In this document: positions 6,883 to 13,971 of the stretch, piece after piece
How positions within the stretch are numbered: position 1 is the first letter of the stretch
Layout of the letters: each line of letters starts with the position of its first letter
NCBI GenBank assembly: GCA_041497995.1
Contig: JBGQHM010000125.1
Location: forward strand, 1 to 15,791
From: DATKMS01 sp041497995
GTDB taxonomy: Bacteria; Desulfobacterota; Binatia; HRBIN30
Reading direction: 5' to 3'
DNA length: 15,791 nucleotides
Notes under the pieces: model-generated
Databases searched by the model: none
What the model was told of the DNA's origin: nothing
Seen by the model: the letters and a program-made list of their open reading frames with translations, nothing else
Translations under genes and position numbers: made by a program

Positions 6883-8499
6883 GTGATCCGCCGAGTCATC
6901 ACGTTCGCCGCGCTCGCCATGGTCATCATCGTCCTCGGCGGGGCTGCCCTGGTGATATTTGGCCCGCTGGTCGTTGCGCCCCGCCTGGCGACGCCGCTCG
7001 CCGAACAGGCCGCGCAGGCATTGGGGCGCGCAGTGCATGTGTCGTCTGTCGCCGTGACACTCTTCCCTGCTCCTGCTGTGCGGCTGAAGGGAATCGAGAT
7101 CGCGGACGATGCGACCTTCGGCGATACGCCTTTCGTGACACTCGATCAGGCCGACATCCGCGTGCGGCTTACGGAGCTGCTGCACGGCGACGTCGTGCTC
7201 GACTCTCTCGTGCTTCGCCAACCGCACGTTCGCGTCATTCAGAACGCCGACGGCCGGGTGAATGTGGAAAGTCTTGGCCAGACCCAGCCGGGCACACCCG
7301 AGACAGCACAGACCGGGGGCGGCGCCTCCGAAGCCGCCGCGCTGCTCGGAACCCGCGTGCAGGTCGAAGGAGGCGTCATTAACTATCTCAGCCAAGACGC
7401 CGCCGATGTCTGGACGGAGTATGACGTCGAGGATGTCGCTCTCACCTTGACGGCCGGTTCGACAGTAGCGTTCGAGGGAACTGGGCGGTTGCAGCCCGGT
7501 GATGTCGGGATCGACATCGCCGACGGGACCGTTGCATTGGACGGCGCGCCGAAAATTGGCGACGCGCCGATGCGCGCGCGCATGACGCTCAATGCGCGAG
7601 ACATCACGGACCTCGCCGCGGCGGTGCTGGGGCCGGCGCCGGCAATCAACGGGGGCGCGAAGGGAGCGCTCGCGGTTGCCGGCACCCTGGCACAACCCAC
7701 GGCCTCCGGCAGCATAGAGATGCCGGGCGTGGCGTTGACGCGAACGAGCCCACAATGTCACGAGCCGCAACGGCGTACGCTGACTCTGTCGACGCTCAAG
7801 GCAGCGGCAGCGTGGGAGGACAACCGTTTCATCGGCCGGCCTGTGACAGCCGAGCTCACGAGTGGGACGGTGACCACGAATCTCGTTGTTGTGGCGTTCG
7901 ACCGCTCTGTCCGTATCGAGCTTGGCGATCTGACGGTCACGGCCCTCCCACTCGAAAAGGTTTTGGTCGATTACTTCTGTGAGGGACACGCCGTGACCGG
8001 CCCGCTGGACCTCACGGGGGCGCTGTCGTTCAACGCCGGCGCCGCATCCAGTACGCTATCGGGGGTCGGACAGCTGCGTATCGGACGCGGACAGGTGGTG
8101 GGCCCACAGGCGCTCGATCTCCTGGCCGGCATCGTACGTGTCGGTGGCGCGGTGTCGGCGTTGCTGAGCGCGGACCTACCGTGGTCGTTGTTCTCCTCGC
8201 CGCTCGACTTCGACTCGATCACCGCCACGTACCAGATCGCCAATGGCGCCCTCACTGTGCGCGACCTGCGCTACGACAGCGGCGCCATGAGGATCTCGGG
8301 CGGAGGGCGATATACGTTTGCGACGGACTACCTCGACCTCGATCTGGTCGTGAACCACGGCCGCGGCCTGGTGTATGCCAAGGTCACCGGGCCCGCCGAC
8401 TCGCCATCGATCCACGTCATGCCGACGACCATTCTGCGCGATCTCGACCCCGGCAAGATCGGGCACGGCGTGGAGGATTTCTTCCGTAAACTTTTCTGA
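6883..8499 (+). CDS. AsmA-family protein
   Basis: Protein of 538 residues starting with GTG only 3 nt after the SpoIID gene's stop, so expression is probably coupled. An N-terminal membrane anchor (about 4-27, preceded by IRR) is followed by the AsmA opening pattern: a short helix, then LFPAPAVRLKGIEIADD, then repeating beta strands (VVLDSLVLRQPHVRVIQNADGRVNVESL). The C-terminal section (about 400-520) carries the AsmA-like repeat FDSITATYQIANGALTVRDL, then SGAMRISGGGRYTF and a SPSIHVMP close. AsmA-like proteins are inner-membrane-anchored bridge-like proteins linked to phospholipid traffic to the outer membrane and envelope homeostasis. An ATG at codon 13 is possible but would cut into the anchor. 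No terminator is visible after the stop. Confidence 0.88.
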   Translation: MIRRVITFAALAMVIIVLGGAALVIFGPLVVAPRLATPLAEQAAQALGRAVHVSSVAVTLFPAPAVRLKGIEIADDATFGDTPFVTLDQADIRVRLTELLHGDVVLDSLVLRQPHVRVIQNADGRVNVESLGQTQPGTPETAQTGGGASEAAALLGTRVQVEGGVINYLSQDAADVWTEYDVEDVALTLTAGSTVAFEGTGRLQPGDVGIDIADGTVALDGAPKIGDAPMRARMTLNARDITDLAAAVLGPAPAINGGAKGALAVAGTLAQPTASGSIEMPGVALTRTSPQCHEPQRRTLTLSTLKAAAAWEDNRFIGRPVTAELTSGTVTTNLVVVAFDRSVRIELGDLTVTALPLEKVLVDYFCEGHAVTGPLDLTGALSFNAGAASSTLSGVGQLRIGRGQVVGPQALDLLAGIVRVGGAVSALLSADLPWSLFSSPLDFDSITATYQIANGALTVRDLRYDSGAMRISGGGRYTFATDYLDLDLVVNHGRGLVYAKVTGPADSPSIHVMPTTILRDLDPGKIGHGVEDFFRKLF

Positions 8500-8620
8500 G
8501 GCGTTGCTGTAGGCGGGTGGGTCGCGGCGTCATGGATGCGGCCGTGTTGAGAGTTTACGCTGCCAAGTGTACAGCGGTGAGTGCCACAAGCACGGTGGGA
8601 ATTGGCAAGATCAGAAGATT

Positions 8621-8675
8621 GGTGGGCAGTGCCCACCCTACGGCCGACCGAATCGTAGGGTGGGCACTGCCCACC
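8621..8675. repeat. Inverted REP pair, left of the RAYT gene
   Basis: Elements at 8621-8641 and 8655-8675 are exact reverse complements; counting one more base (8621-8642 with 8654-8675) the match is 22 nt. Each unit read from its foot is GTAG followed by a palindrome with arms GGTGGGCA and TGCCCACC around one base. The GTAG feet face each other across a short spacer. Confidence 0.85.
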
Positions 8676-8705
8676 AGGTGGCGGGGTGCGAGGCGTACCG
8701 ATCAC

Positions 8706-8710
8706 GAGGA
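8706..8710 (+). promoter_or_regulatory. Ribosome site that fixes the RAYT start
   Basis: GAGGA lies 7 nt before the ATG at 8718, where RAYT homology begins (MPNYRRAYVPGGTYF). The frame stays open upstream to a GTG at 8517, but that stretch contains the REP pair. Confidence 0.55.
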
Positions 8711-8717
8711 CACAAAG

Positions 8718-9293
8718 ATGCCCAACTACAGACGCGCGTATGTGCCAGGGGGCACGTACTTCCTGACGATCTCAACGGAGAGCCGGATCCCGCTGTTTGC
8801 GGACACGGCGAATGTCACGCGACTTCGGCGGGCGCTGGAAATCGTGCGAGCTGAGCAACCGTTCGAGGTCGTGGCGGCAGTGGTATTGCCCGACCATATG
8901 CACTTCATATGGGCACTGCCTCGCGGCGACGCAGGCTTCTCGAAGCGCGTGGGGCGCATGAAGGTTCTCTTCACCAGAGCCCTACCCGCCACGGGAACCC
9001 AGAGACAGTTGGCGTCGCCATCGCGGACCGCACACCGTGAGAGTGGCGTCTGGCAGCGACGCTTCTGGGAACACGTGATTCGAGACGAGCAAGATCTCGA
9101 GCGGCACGTGGACTACATCCACTACAACCCAGTGAAGCATCGCCTCGCCACGTGCCCACACGCATGGGCGGCCTCCAGTTTCCGGCAGTGTAGTCGAAAA
9201 GGGTGGTACGAGCTGGATTGGGGTTGCAGCTGTCGTGGGCCCGCGGTTGGATCACTGGATTTCGCGGACATGGCGAGCACGGTTGGTGAGTGA
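8718..9293 (+). CDS. REP-associated tyrosine transposase (RAYT, TnpA_REP type)
   Basis: Protein of 191 residues, normal length for the family. Y1 transposases of the IS200/IS605 superfamily nick single-stranded DNA using a HUH motif and a catalytic Tyr; RAYTs act on REP hairpins. Visible signatures: the opening YRRAYVPGGTYFLT, the metal-binding His pair in LPDHMHFIW (H60, H62), then the RAYT-specific WQRRFWEHVIRDEQDLERHVDYIHYNPVKH, with the nucleophile expected at Y133 or Y136, and SSFRQCSRKGWYELDWG near the end. All key residues are intact, so it could be active. Residues about 170-191 go beyond the usual family end and are not recognisable. It lies between two inverted REP pairs with a GTAG foot, the expected substrate arrangement. 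Confidence 0.92.
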   Translation: MPNYRRAYVPGGTYFLTISTESRIPLFADTANVTRLRRALEIVRAEQPFEVVAAVVLPDHMHFIWALPRGDAGFSKRVGRMKVLFTRALPATGTQRQLASPSRTAHRESGVWQRRFWEHVIRDEQDLERHVDYIHYNPVKHRLATCPHAWAASSFRQCSRKGWYELDWGCSCRGPAVGSLDFADMASTVGE

Positions 9294-9304
9294 GAGGTAG
9301 GAAT

Positions 9305-9367
9305 GGTGGGCAGTGCCCACCCTACGGAATCACGGCGTCGGAGTGGGTAGGGTGGGCACTGCCCACC
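9305..9367. repeat. Inverted REP pair, right of the RAYT gene
   Basis: Elements at 9305-9325 and 9347-9367 are exact reverse complements and identical to the REPs at 8621-8675 (same GTAG foot, same palindrome arms). The spacer (9326-9346) differs from that of the left pair in length and sequence. The first element begins 11 nt after the RAYT stop, so transcripts of the gene would carry this hairpin. Confidence 0.85.
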
Positions 9368-9381
9368 AAGCTGGCACCACG

Positions 9382-9411
9382 TTGACGCGGTGGCGAGGTG
9401 TCTGGTACGCA
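9382..9411 (+). promoter_or_regulatory. Weak candidate promoter for the second BamE-like lipoprotein
   Basis: TTGACG (9382-9387), 18-nt spacer, TACGCA (9406-9411). The -35 is good and the -10 poor. It would give this gene its own expression downstream of the REP pair. Confidence 0.28.
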
Positions 9412-9428
9412 GGCCGTATCAAAAGCCC

Positions 9429-9434
9429 GGAGGT
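9429..9434 (+). promoter_or_regulatory. Shine-Dalgarno of the second BamE-like lipoprotein
   Basis: GGAGGT lies 6 nt before the ATG at 9441. It decides this start over a longer in-frame option beginning at 9390, which would place 17 residues ahead of the lipoprotein signal. Confidence 0.7.
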
Positions 9435-9440
9435 GTCAGG

Positions 9441-10079
9441 ATGCGACGGATAGCGCTTGTGGGACTGGTGGCGTTGGTAGCCGCGTGCAAGCAGGCCGCG
9501 CCGCCCGGATTGCTCCAAGAGTATCAAAGCCGGAGCCTCATGACGTGCTGCAACATCCACTACGAGACCAACGAGATCAACGACGCGAACTACTTCGTCG
9601 GCAGCACGCTCCCGGCGGGCACACCGGTGCAGGTGCAGGCCATGACCGGCAACTCGGTGACCTTCACGGCCGACGGACGGACGCTGACGATGGTGCACAG
9701 CTACGGCAGTGCCCAGGAGTCGATGCAGCAGTGGGTCAGCAAGATCCTCGTTCCCGACGACCCGAAGGCGAAGCTGGCGACGTTTCCGCGTTCCGCGCAA
9801 GACGCCATCCGCGAGGGGCGGGTCGAGAAGGGGATGACGAAGGATCAGGTGATCATGTCCCTCGGCTTTCCGCCGGCGCACCGCACGGCATCCGTGAGCG
9901 ACAACGAGTGGACCTACTGGTACAACCGCTGGGTCACATACAAGGTGCAGTTCGACAACCAAGGCCTCGTGGCGAACGTCATCGGCCGCCCCGCACCGAC
10001 ACAGGACAAGCCGATCACGCCCGACCCGGCGCCGGCAGCGAAGCCCGCCGCGCACGGGAAGAGCAAGAAACACAAGTAG
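9441..10079 (+). CDS. Lipoprotein with C-terminal BamE-like domain
   Basis: Protein of 212 residues with a short lipoprotein signal and lipobox LVAAC (Cys16). Residues about 25-110 are a beta-rich region of no recognised family, containing the pair CC at 36-37 and the sequence NYFVGSTLPAGTPVQV. Residues about 115-183 read as a BamE/SmpA-like domain: AIREGRVEKGMTKDQVIMSLGFPP, then EWTYWYNRWVTYKVQFDNQGLV. The last 27 residues are Pro/Ala/Lys-rich and end KSKKHK. A role at the outer membrane is likely; the partner is unknown. The start at 9441 rather than 9390 is set by the Shine-Dalgarno and the lipoprotein signal. It is followed by a 10-bp hairpin, so it may be a single-gene unit. Confidence 0.82.
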   Translation: MRRIALVGLVALVAACKQAAPPGLLQEYQSRSLMTCCNIHYETNEINDANYFVGSTLPAGTPVQVQAMTGNSVTFTADGRTLTMVHSYGSAQESMQQWVSKILVPDDPKAKLATFPRSAQDAIREGRVEKGMTKDQVIMSLGFPPAHRTASVSDNEWTYWYNRWVTYKVQFDNQGLVANVIGRPAPTQDKPITPDPAPAAKPAAHGKSKKHK

Positions 10080-10088
10080 GCTGCACAG

Positions 10089-10116
10089 CACGAGTGGCAC
10101 GCGGTGGCCACTCGTG
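10089..10116 (+). terminator. 10-bp hairpin downstream of the lipoprotein gene
   Basis: CACGAGTGGC (10089-10098) and GCCACTCGTG (10107-10116) form a perfect stem with an 8-nt loop, 9 nt after the TAG at 10077-10079. Only a weak T-containing stretch follows, so it is an imperfect intrinsic terminator; it could also be an RNA-end stabiliser or a protein-binding dyad just ahead of the acyltransferase gene. Confidence 0.45.
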
Positions 10117-10130
10117 TTAGCTACCCTGCG

Positions 10131-11108
10131 ATGAGTCAGCCGTCGGTGACTGCCCGCGTCCTGCAGAATCTGCGCTTCGACGGGTTGTGGTGGCGGAAGT
10201 TCGCCTATCTCGGTTGCGTCTATGGCCCGGAGTGGTGGAAACGCTACTCGCCGCCGGTGATCTCATCCATCATCTTTTCCTTGGTTGGTGGCAACCGGCG
10301 CGGTGCGATTGCCAACATGGGGTACATCCTCGATCGGTCCGGGATGAACGCGACACTCGCGGCGTTGCAGATGTTCGCGCAGTTTGCCCACTGCTTCACC
10401 GAGACGATGGAGTACTACGGCCCGCGTCCGCGACCAATTCAGCTCGATGACCCGCAGCGCGACGATCTGGCAGCGGCGTTGCGCGACGGGCGTGGCGCGG
10501 TGGTGGTCACGGGACACTTCGGCAACTGGGACATCGCCGCCAAACGACTGCACGAGTACGGCCGGCCGATCAATGTCGTGATGGCGCGCGAGGTCAACGC
10601 GACGACACACGAATATGTCCGCCAAGCGCGCGAGCGCGTCGGCGTGCGCGTGATCTATTCCGACACGTCGGTCTTCTCATCGCTCAACATGATCCGCGCC
10701 CTGCAGCGCAACGAAGTGGTCGCCATCCAACTGGACCGCCCACTCGGTGCGGGCGGCACGCGGTTGATCCCGTTCTTCGGCGCGCCCGCACCGTTCCCTT
10801 CCGGGCCATTTGTGCTGGCGCGGCTGGCGCGCGCGCCGCTGATCCCGGTCTTCATCCCGCGACTAGGGACACGTCACTACGCGATTCGCGTCTGCGGCCG
10901 CTTCCAGCTGGCGCGCGAAGCGCGCGACAATCGCGCCCTCGATCGGGTCATGACGGACGTTGTGTGCGCCTTCGAGGCGATGGTGCGGGAGTTTCCCCGG
11001 CAGTGGTTCCAGTTCACACCCTTCTGGCTGGCGCGCGGCGCCGTCGGTGCGCCGGGGCTCGAGGTGACGGGTGAGCAACCGCGCGAGCGGATGCGCGTAC
11101 GGCGCTGA
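10131..11108 (+). CDS. LpxL/HtrB-type lysophospholipid acyltransferase-family protein
   Basis: Protein of 325 residues. The family transfers acyl chains from ACP or CoA to lipids such as lipid A, at the inner face of the cytoplasmic membrane. The catalytic HX4D is intact: H129 and D134 in VVVTGHFGNWD. Other LpxL-type features are the VGVRVIYSD segment, VVAIQLDRPLG with its Asp-Arg, FFGAPAPFPSGPFVLARLARAPLIPVF, and the closing RQWFQFTPFW. It has no clear N-terminal helix beyond a hydrophobic stretch around 41-52. ATG 10131 was chosen; a GTG at 10104 lies inside the hairpin and no ribosome site supports either strongly. The next gene begins 2 nt after this stop, so the two form a unit with the halogenase. 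In such pairs the substrate is often a specialised lipid rather than lipid A, but this is inference. Confidence 0.85.
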   Translation: MSQPSVTARVLQNLRFDGLWWRKFAYLGCVYGPEWWKRYSPPVISSIIFSLVGGNRRGAIANMGYILDRSGMNATLAALQMFAQFAHCFTETMEYYGPRPRPIQLDDPQRDDLAAALRDGRGAVVVTGHFGNWDIAAKRLHEYGRPINVVMAREVNATTHEYVRQARERVGVRVIYSDTSVFSSLNMIRALQRNEVVAIQLDRPLGAGGTRLIPFFGAPAPFPSGPFVLARLARAPLIPVFIPRLGTRHYAIRVCGRFQLAREARDNRALDRVMTDVVCAFEAMVREFPRQWFQFTPFWLARGAVGAPGLEVTGEQPRERMRVRR

Positions 11109-11110
11109 GT

Positions 11111-12475
11111 ATGCCTGACGTCGACGTCATCGTAATCGGCGGCGGCCCCGCGGGTTCCACCGCTGCAGGCTTCCTGGCACAGACCGGGGTGCGCGTGCTG
11201 CTGTTCGAGCGGGAACGCTTCCCGCGCTACCACATCGGTGAGTCGCTGCTGTCCGCGACGATGCCGATTCTCGAGGCGCTTGGGGTCATGCCCGCGATCG
11301 AGCGCGCGGGATTCATCCGCAAACCCGGCGGCACATTCGTCTGGGGTCGGAACGCCGAGCCGTGGAGCTTCTACTTCCGCGAAGACCCGGGCGGGCGGCC
11401 GCATGCCTATCACGTGCTGCGCTCGCAGTTCGATGAGATCTTGCTGCGCCACGCCGCGGGTCTGGGCGTCGATGTACGCGAGGGGCATCGCGTGCAGGAG
11501 GTCGCACGCAATGGCCGCATGGTGGTCACGGCCGTAGACGAGGCCGGCGCAACGGTCGAGGCGACCGCGCAGTATGTTGTCGACGCCAGCGGCCAACAGG
11601 CGCTGCTCGGCCGTCGTGATTGCCTGCGCGAGTTCAACCCATTCTTCAAGAACCTGGCGGTGTTTGGCTACTACACAGGTGTCGAGCGGCTCAGCGGTGC
11701 GGTCGAGGGCAACATCTTGTCAGCGGCGTTCGGGGAGGGCTGGTTCTGGTTTATCCCGCTGCACGACGGCACCACCAGCGTCGGGGCGGTCGTCGACGCG
11801 AAGCGGTTCGCCGGCGAGGCAGCGGGCGATCCGAGCGAGCTGTATCTACGGTTGGTGGCCGCGTGCCCGCCGGTGGCGGAGCGCGTGCGCCGCGCCGAGC
11901 TGGTGTCGCCGATTCGGGTGATCCGCGACTACTCGTACTGCAGCCAGCGCTTCTACGGCCCGGGCTACCTGCTCGCCGGCGATGCCGCCTGCTTCATCGA
12001 TCCGGTGTTCTCCACCGGCGTGCAGCTGGCGTGCTTAGCGGGGTACCTGTCATCGCGTGCGGTTGCGGCAATCCTCAGTGGTGCCGACGAGCGGGCCGAA
12101 CAGGAACGTTACGACGCTCGCTACCGCGCCGCCTTCGAGCGGTATCTCAACTTCCTGTATTTCTTCTACGACCACCACAGTGATCGCGAATCGTATTTCT
12201 GGACCGCTCGCAAAGTTCTGAACCCCAGCACCACAATGGAAGCGCGCACGGCGTTCGTGCGCCTGATGTCCGGCGGCGGTGATCTCTTGGAGGGCGACGG
12301 GGCGCTCGAGCACGAGCTCGCTGCGCGCCATCAACGCATGCAGGAAGCCGTGCGGCGCGGCCGCTTCGCCGCCGCACCGGGTGCAGACTTGTTCCGTGTG
12401 CGTGGAACGTTGCGCCAGATGGAGGATGTGGAAGGCGAGGTGTCACCTACTCAACGCAAGCGTTTGACTCGGTAG
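11111..12475 (+). CDS. Flavin-dependent halogenase-like FAD oxidoreductase (CmlS-like)
   Basis: Protein of 454 residues. The FAD-binding GxGxxG is at 10-15 (GGGPAG). The hallmark segments of flavin-dependent halogenases are present: ERFPRYHIGESLL (35-47), FIRKPGGTFVWG (68-79) with Lys71 where the catalytic Lys is expected, and the WxWxIP motif as W211-F-W-F-I-P216. The second FAD motif is GDAACFIDPVFSTGVQLA (290-307). In known enzymes the Lys carries hypohalous acid made from FADH2, O2 and halide at the flavin, and WxWxIP prevents mono-oxygenation. Related acyl- or phenol-type halogenases occur in secondary-metabolite clusters. The substrate is unknown; a non-halogenating reductase or dehydrogenase of the same fold remains possible. 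It starts 2 nt after the acyltransferase stop and no flavin reductase is in view. Confidence 0.85.
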   Translation: MPDVDVIVIGGGPAGSTAAGFLAQTGVRVLLFERERFPRYHIGESLLSATMPILEALGVMPAIERAGFIRKPGGTFVWGRNAEPWSFYFREDPGGRPHAYHVLRSQFDEILLRHAAGLGVDVREGHRVQEVARNGRMVVTAVDEAGATVEATAQYVVDASGQQALLGRRDCLREFNPFFKNLAVFGYYTGVERLSGAVEGNILSAAFGEGWFWFIPLHDGTTSVGAVVDAKRFAGEAAGDPSELYLRLVAACPPVAERVRRAELVSPIRVIRDYSYCSQRFYGPGYLLAGDAACFIDPVFSTGVQLACLAGYLSSRAVAAILSGADERAEQERYDARYRAAFERYLNFLYFFYDHHSDRESYFWTARKVLNPSTTMEARTAFVRLMSGGGDLLEGDGALEHELAARHQRMQEAVRRGRFAAAPGADLFRVRGTLRQMEDVEGEVSPTQRKRLTR

Positions 12476-12513
12476 CAGCGACCACCGAGTCACCAGTCAC
12501 GAACACGAGTCAC
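12465..12513. repeat. Short hairpin and AGTCAC repeats between convergent genes
   Basis: TGACTCGGT (12465-12473) and ACCGAGTCA (12484-12492) form a 9-bp stem with a 10-nt loop spanning the halogenase stop codon. AGTCAC occurs three times (12488, 12495, 12508) in the 34-nt gap and into the end of the opposite gene. It may be a bidirectional transcription stop; no T tract follows on either strand. Confidence 0.45.
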
Positions 12514-13862
12514 GAGATAGTTGCCCAGGCGTTCTCGTGACTGCGCAGGAAGCGGTTTACCTTCAGATTGGCGACTAGATAGGCGAGGGTCTCGAGGTAA
12601 CTGCCTGCCGGTGGCGGGAAAAGACGCTGGGCGATGGCGCGCGTCGAGTAGAAGCCTTCGTAGACGTACTTGAAGCCTTGCATCATCTCGTCGCCGGTCA
12701 TGTTGGCCGGACGGATGAGCGGGCTGCCGTAGTCGTAACGTCCCCAATCCTGCTCGAGGATGCGCCCGGCCTGAGCCATGTCGTCGTAGTACTTGGTCCC
12801 CGGATACGGGCACGGCGTGAACAGCTTGAGGAAGGAAATCTTGTTGTCGATCAGGAACTGCAGCGAGCGCCCAAACACATCGACGGTGTCGCCGTCGAGG
12901 CCGACCATAAGCAACGCGATCACTTGGATGCCCTTGCGACGGATCGCCGCGAGGTCGCGATCGAAGCGCTTGGGAAGGTTGAAGCTCTTGCCGACGGAGT
13001 CGAGGCTGGATTCGTTGATGCTCTCCAATCCGATCGACAAGCTCACGCAGCCGCTGCGCGCGGCGAGGTCGAGCAGCTCGGGATCACGCGCAATGTTGAT
13101 CGTGCTTTGGCTGGCCCACTTCAGCTTGAGCGGGACCATGGCGCGGAACAGTTCCTTCGCGGCCTCTGGATGAGCGATCGGATTGTCGTCGAGAAAGAGA
13201 ATGCGGCTGGCGCCGAGCGCCTTGATCGTCTGCAGGTCCTCGATGACGTCGGCGATCGGTCGGGTGCGGAAGCTGCGGCGATAGTATGTCTGTACGGCGC
13301 AGTACTCGCACGGATGGGGACAACCGCGCGAGAAGACCACCGGCCAGTGGAAGTACATGCGGTAGAGCCAGCTCGACTTGAACGCGTCGTACTTCAACAG
13401 CGGCAGCGTGGTGTAGTCGATGCGCGGCAGCGCGTGCAGGTCGTGCCAGCTGGCGGCGCGGTAGATCCCGCGGCTGCGCCCTTCGCAGAAATCGGCGAGC
13501 AGCTGCGGCCACACCTCCTCCGCCTCGCCGGCGACGACGGCGTCGGCGTGCTTCAGTGACTCCTCCGCGGTGAGCGTGACCCACGTGCCGCCCAACACGA
13601 CCCGACAGCCGCGGCTGCGAAAGTGATCGGCGAGGTCGTACGCGCGCTTGATCTGTGGACCCATCGCCGTGATGCCGACGACGTCACAGTTACGATTCAG
13701 ATCGACGTCGTAGAACAACTCGTCGACGAAAGAGACCTCGTGCCCCGGCGGCGTCAGCGCCTTGAGGTAGGGCAGGGTGATGCCACTCGTCCAGTACCGT
13801 GTCGTCTTGTGGAGCGCGCCGTCGGGATTATAGTGGGTCGGAGAGATCAGGTAGATACGCAT
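12510..13862 (-). CDS. B12-binding radical SAM protein (DUF4070-like architecture)
   Basis: Protein of 450 residues. Residues about 1-125 are a cobalamin-binding-type domain (MRIYLISPTHYNPDG, then VVGITAMGPQ, VVLGGTWVTLTAEE, AVVAGEAEEVWP); there is no DxHxxG. The radical SAM domain has its cluster ligands at C181, C185 and C188 in SRGCPHPCEYC, followed by ILFLDDNPIAHP, WASQSTINIARDPELL and SIGLESINESSL. The C-terminal part (TPCPYPGTKYYDDMAQAGRIL through DWGRYDY) fits the DUF4070-containing family that includes the hopanoid C-3 methylase HpnR, though many members are uncharacterised. A methylation or similar C-H modification of a lipid or pigment is possible but unproven. The ATG at 13860-13862 matches the start of the domain; a TTG at 13901 would add 13 unrelated residues. 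No clear ribosome site. A good candidate promoter lies just upstream. Confidence 0.88.
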   Translation of the reverse strand: MRIYLISPTHYNPDGALHKTTRYWTSGITLPYLKALTPPGHEVSFVDELFYDVDLNRNCDVVGITAMGPQIKRAYDLADHFRSRGCRVVLGGTWVTLTAEESLKHADAVVAGEAEEVWPQLLADFCEGRSRGIYRAASWHDLHALPRIDYTTLPLLKYDAFKSSWLYRMYFHWPVVFSRGCPHPCEYCAVQTYYRRSFRTRPIADVIEDLQTIKALGASRILFLDDNPIAHPEAAKELFRAMVPLKLKWASQSTINIARDPELLDLAARSGCVSLSIGLESINESSLDSVGKSFNLPKRFDRDLAAIRRKGIQVIALLMVGLDGDTVDVFGRSLQFLIDNKISFLKLFTPCPYPGTKYYDDMAQAGRILEQDWGRYDYGSPLIRPANMTGDEMMQGFKYVYEGFYSTRAIAQRLFPPPAGSYLETLAYLVANLKVNRFLRSHENAWATIS

Positions 13863-13885
13863 GCTTTGCACCGAGTTAGCGCGGC

Positions 13886-13915
13886 ATTGTGGGAGGTTCA
13901 ATGGGGTGCTGTCAA
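13886..13915 (-). promoter_or_regulatory. Sigma70-type promoter for the minus-strand radical SAM gene
   Basis: Minus strand: TTGACA (13910-13915), a perfect -35; 18-nt spacer; CACAAT (13886-13891), four of six -10 matches. The start of transcription would be about 17 nt from the ATG at 13862, which argues against the TTG at 13901 as the start codon. Confidence 0.5.
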
Positions 13916-13971
13916 CGCGCGACGACGGACTTCCGCACCTGCTGCCTGCATGCTATTCCCCACAACCCTGA

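Larger units (their letters stand above)
8621..9367. mobile_element. REP-RAYT unit (REPtron-like)
   Basis: A RAYT transposase gene (8718-9293) is bracketed by two pairs of inverted REPs (8621-8675 and 9305-9367) that share the same 21-nt element four times. Flanking direct repeats are not evident. The unit lies between the envelope operon end (8499) and a lipoprotein gene (9441). RAYTs are usually single-copy, domesticated genes thought to spread REPs. Confidence 0.75.

Noticed and set aside
6607..7989. 460-codon open frame on the minus strand
   Set aside because: It is antisense to the SpoIID and AsmA genes, whose domain signatures are clear; the translation is Arg/His-rich low-grade sequence typical of high-GC shadow frames.
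8517..8717. Upstream extension of the RAYT reading frame
   Set aside because: It begins with a GTG without a ribosome site and reads through the REP pair; family homology starts at the ATG at 8718.
8621..9367. CRISPR array or IS with terminal inverted repeats
   Set aside because: Only two hairpin pairs, with no regular spacers; Y1-type RAYTs do not use terminal inverted repeats, and the GTAG-footed palindromes fit REPs.
10104..10130. GTG start for the LpxL-type acyltransferase
   Set aside because: The codon is in the loop of a 10-bp hairpin and the extra residues match nothing; ATG 10131 is more likely, although it lacks a good ribosome site.
12678..13559. 293-codon plus-strand open frame over the second radical SAM gene
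   Set aside because: Antisense shadow; the minus strand carries the CxxxCxxC motif and full family architecture.
13863..13901. TTG start adding 13 residues to the minus-strand radical SAM protein
   Set aside because: Domain homology begins at the ATG at 13862, and the candidate promoter -10 box (13886-13891) falls inside the extension.
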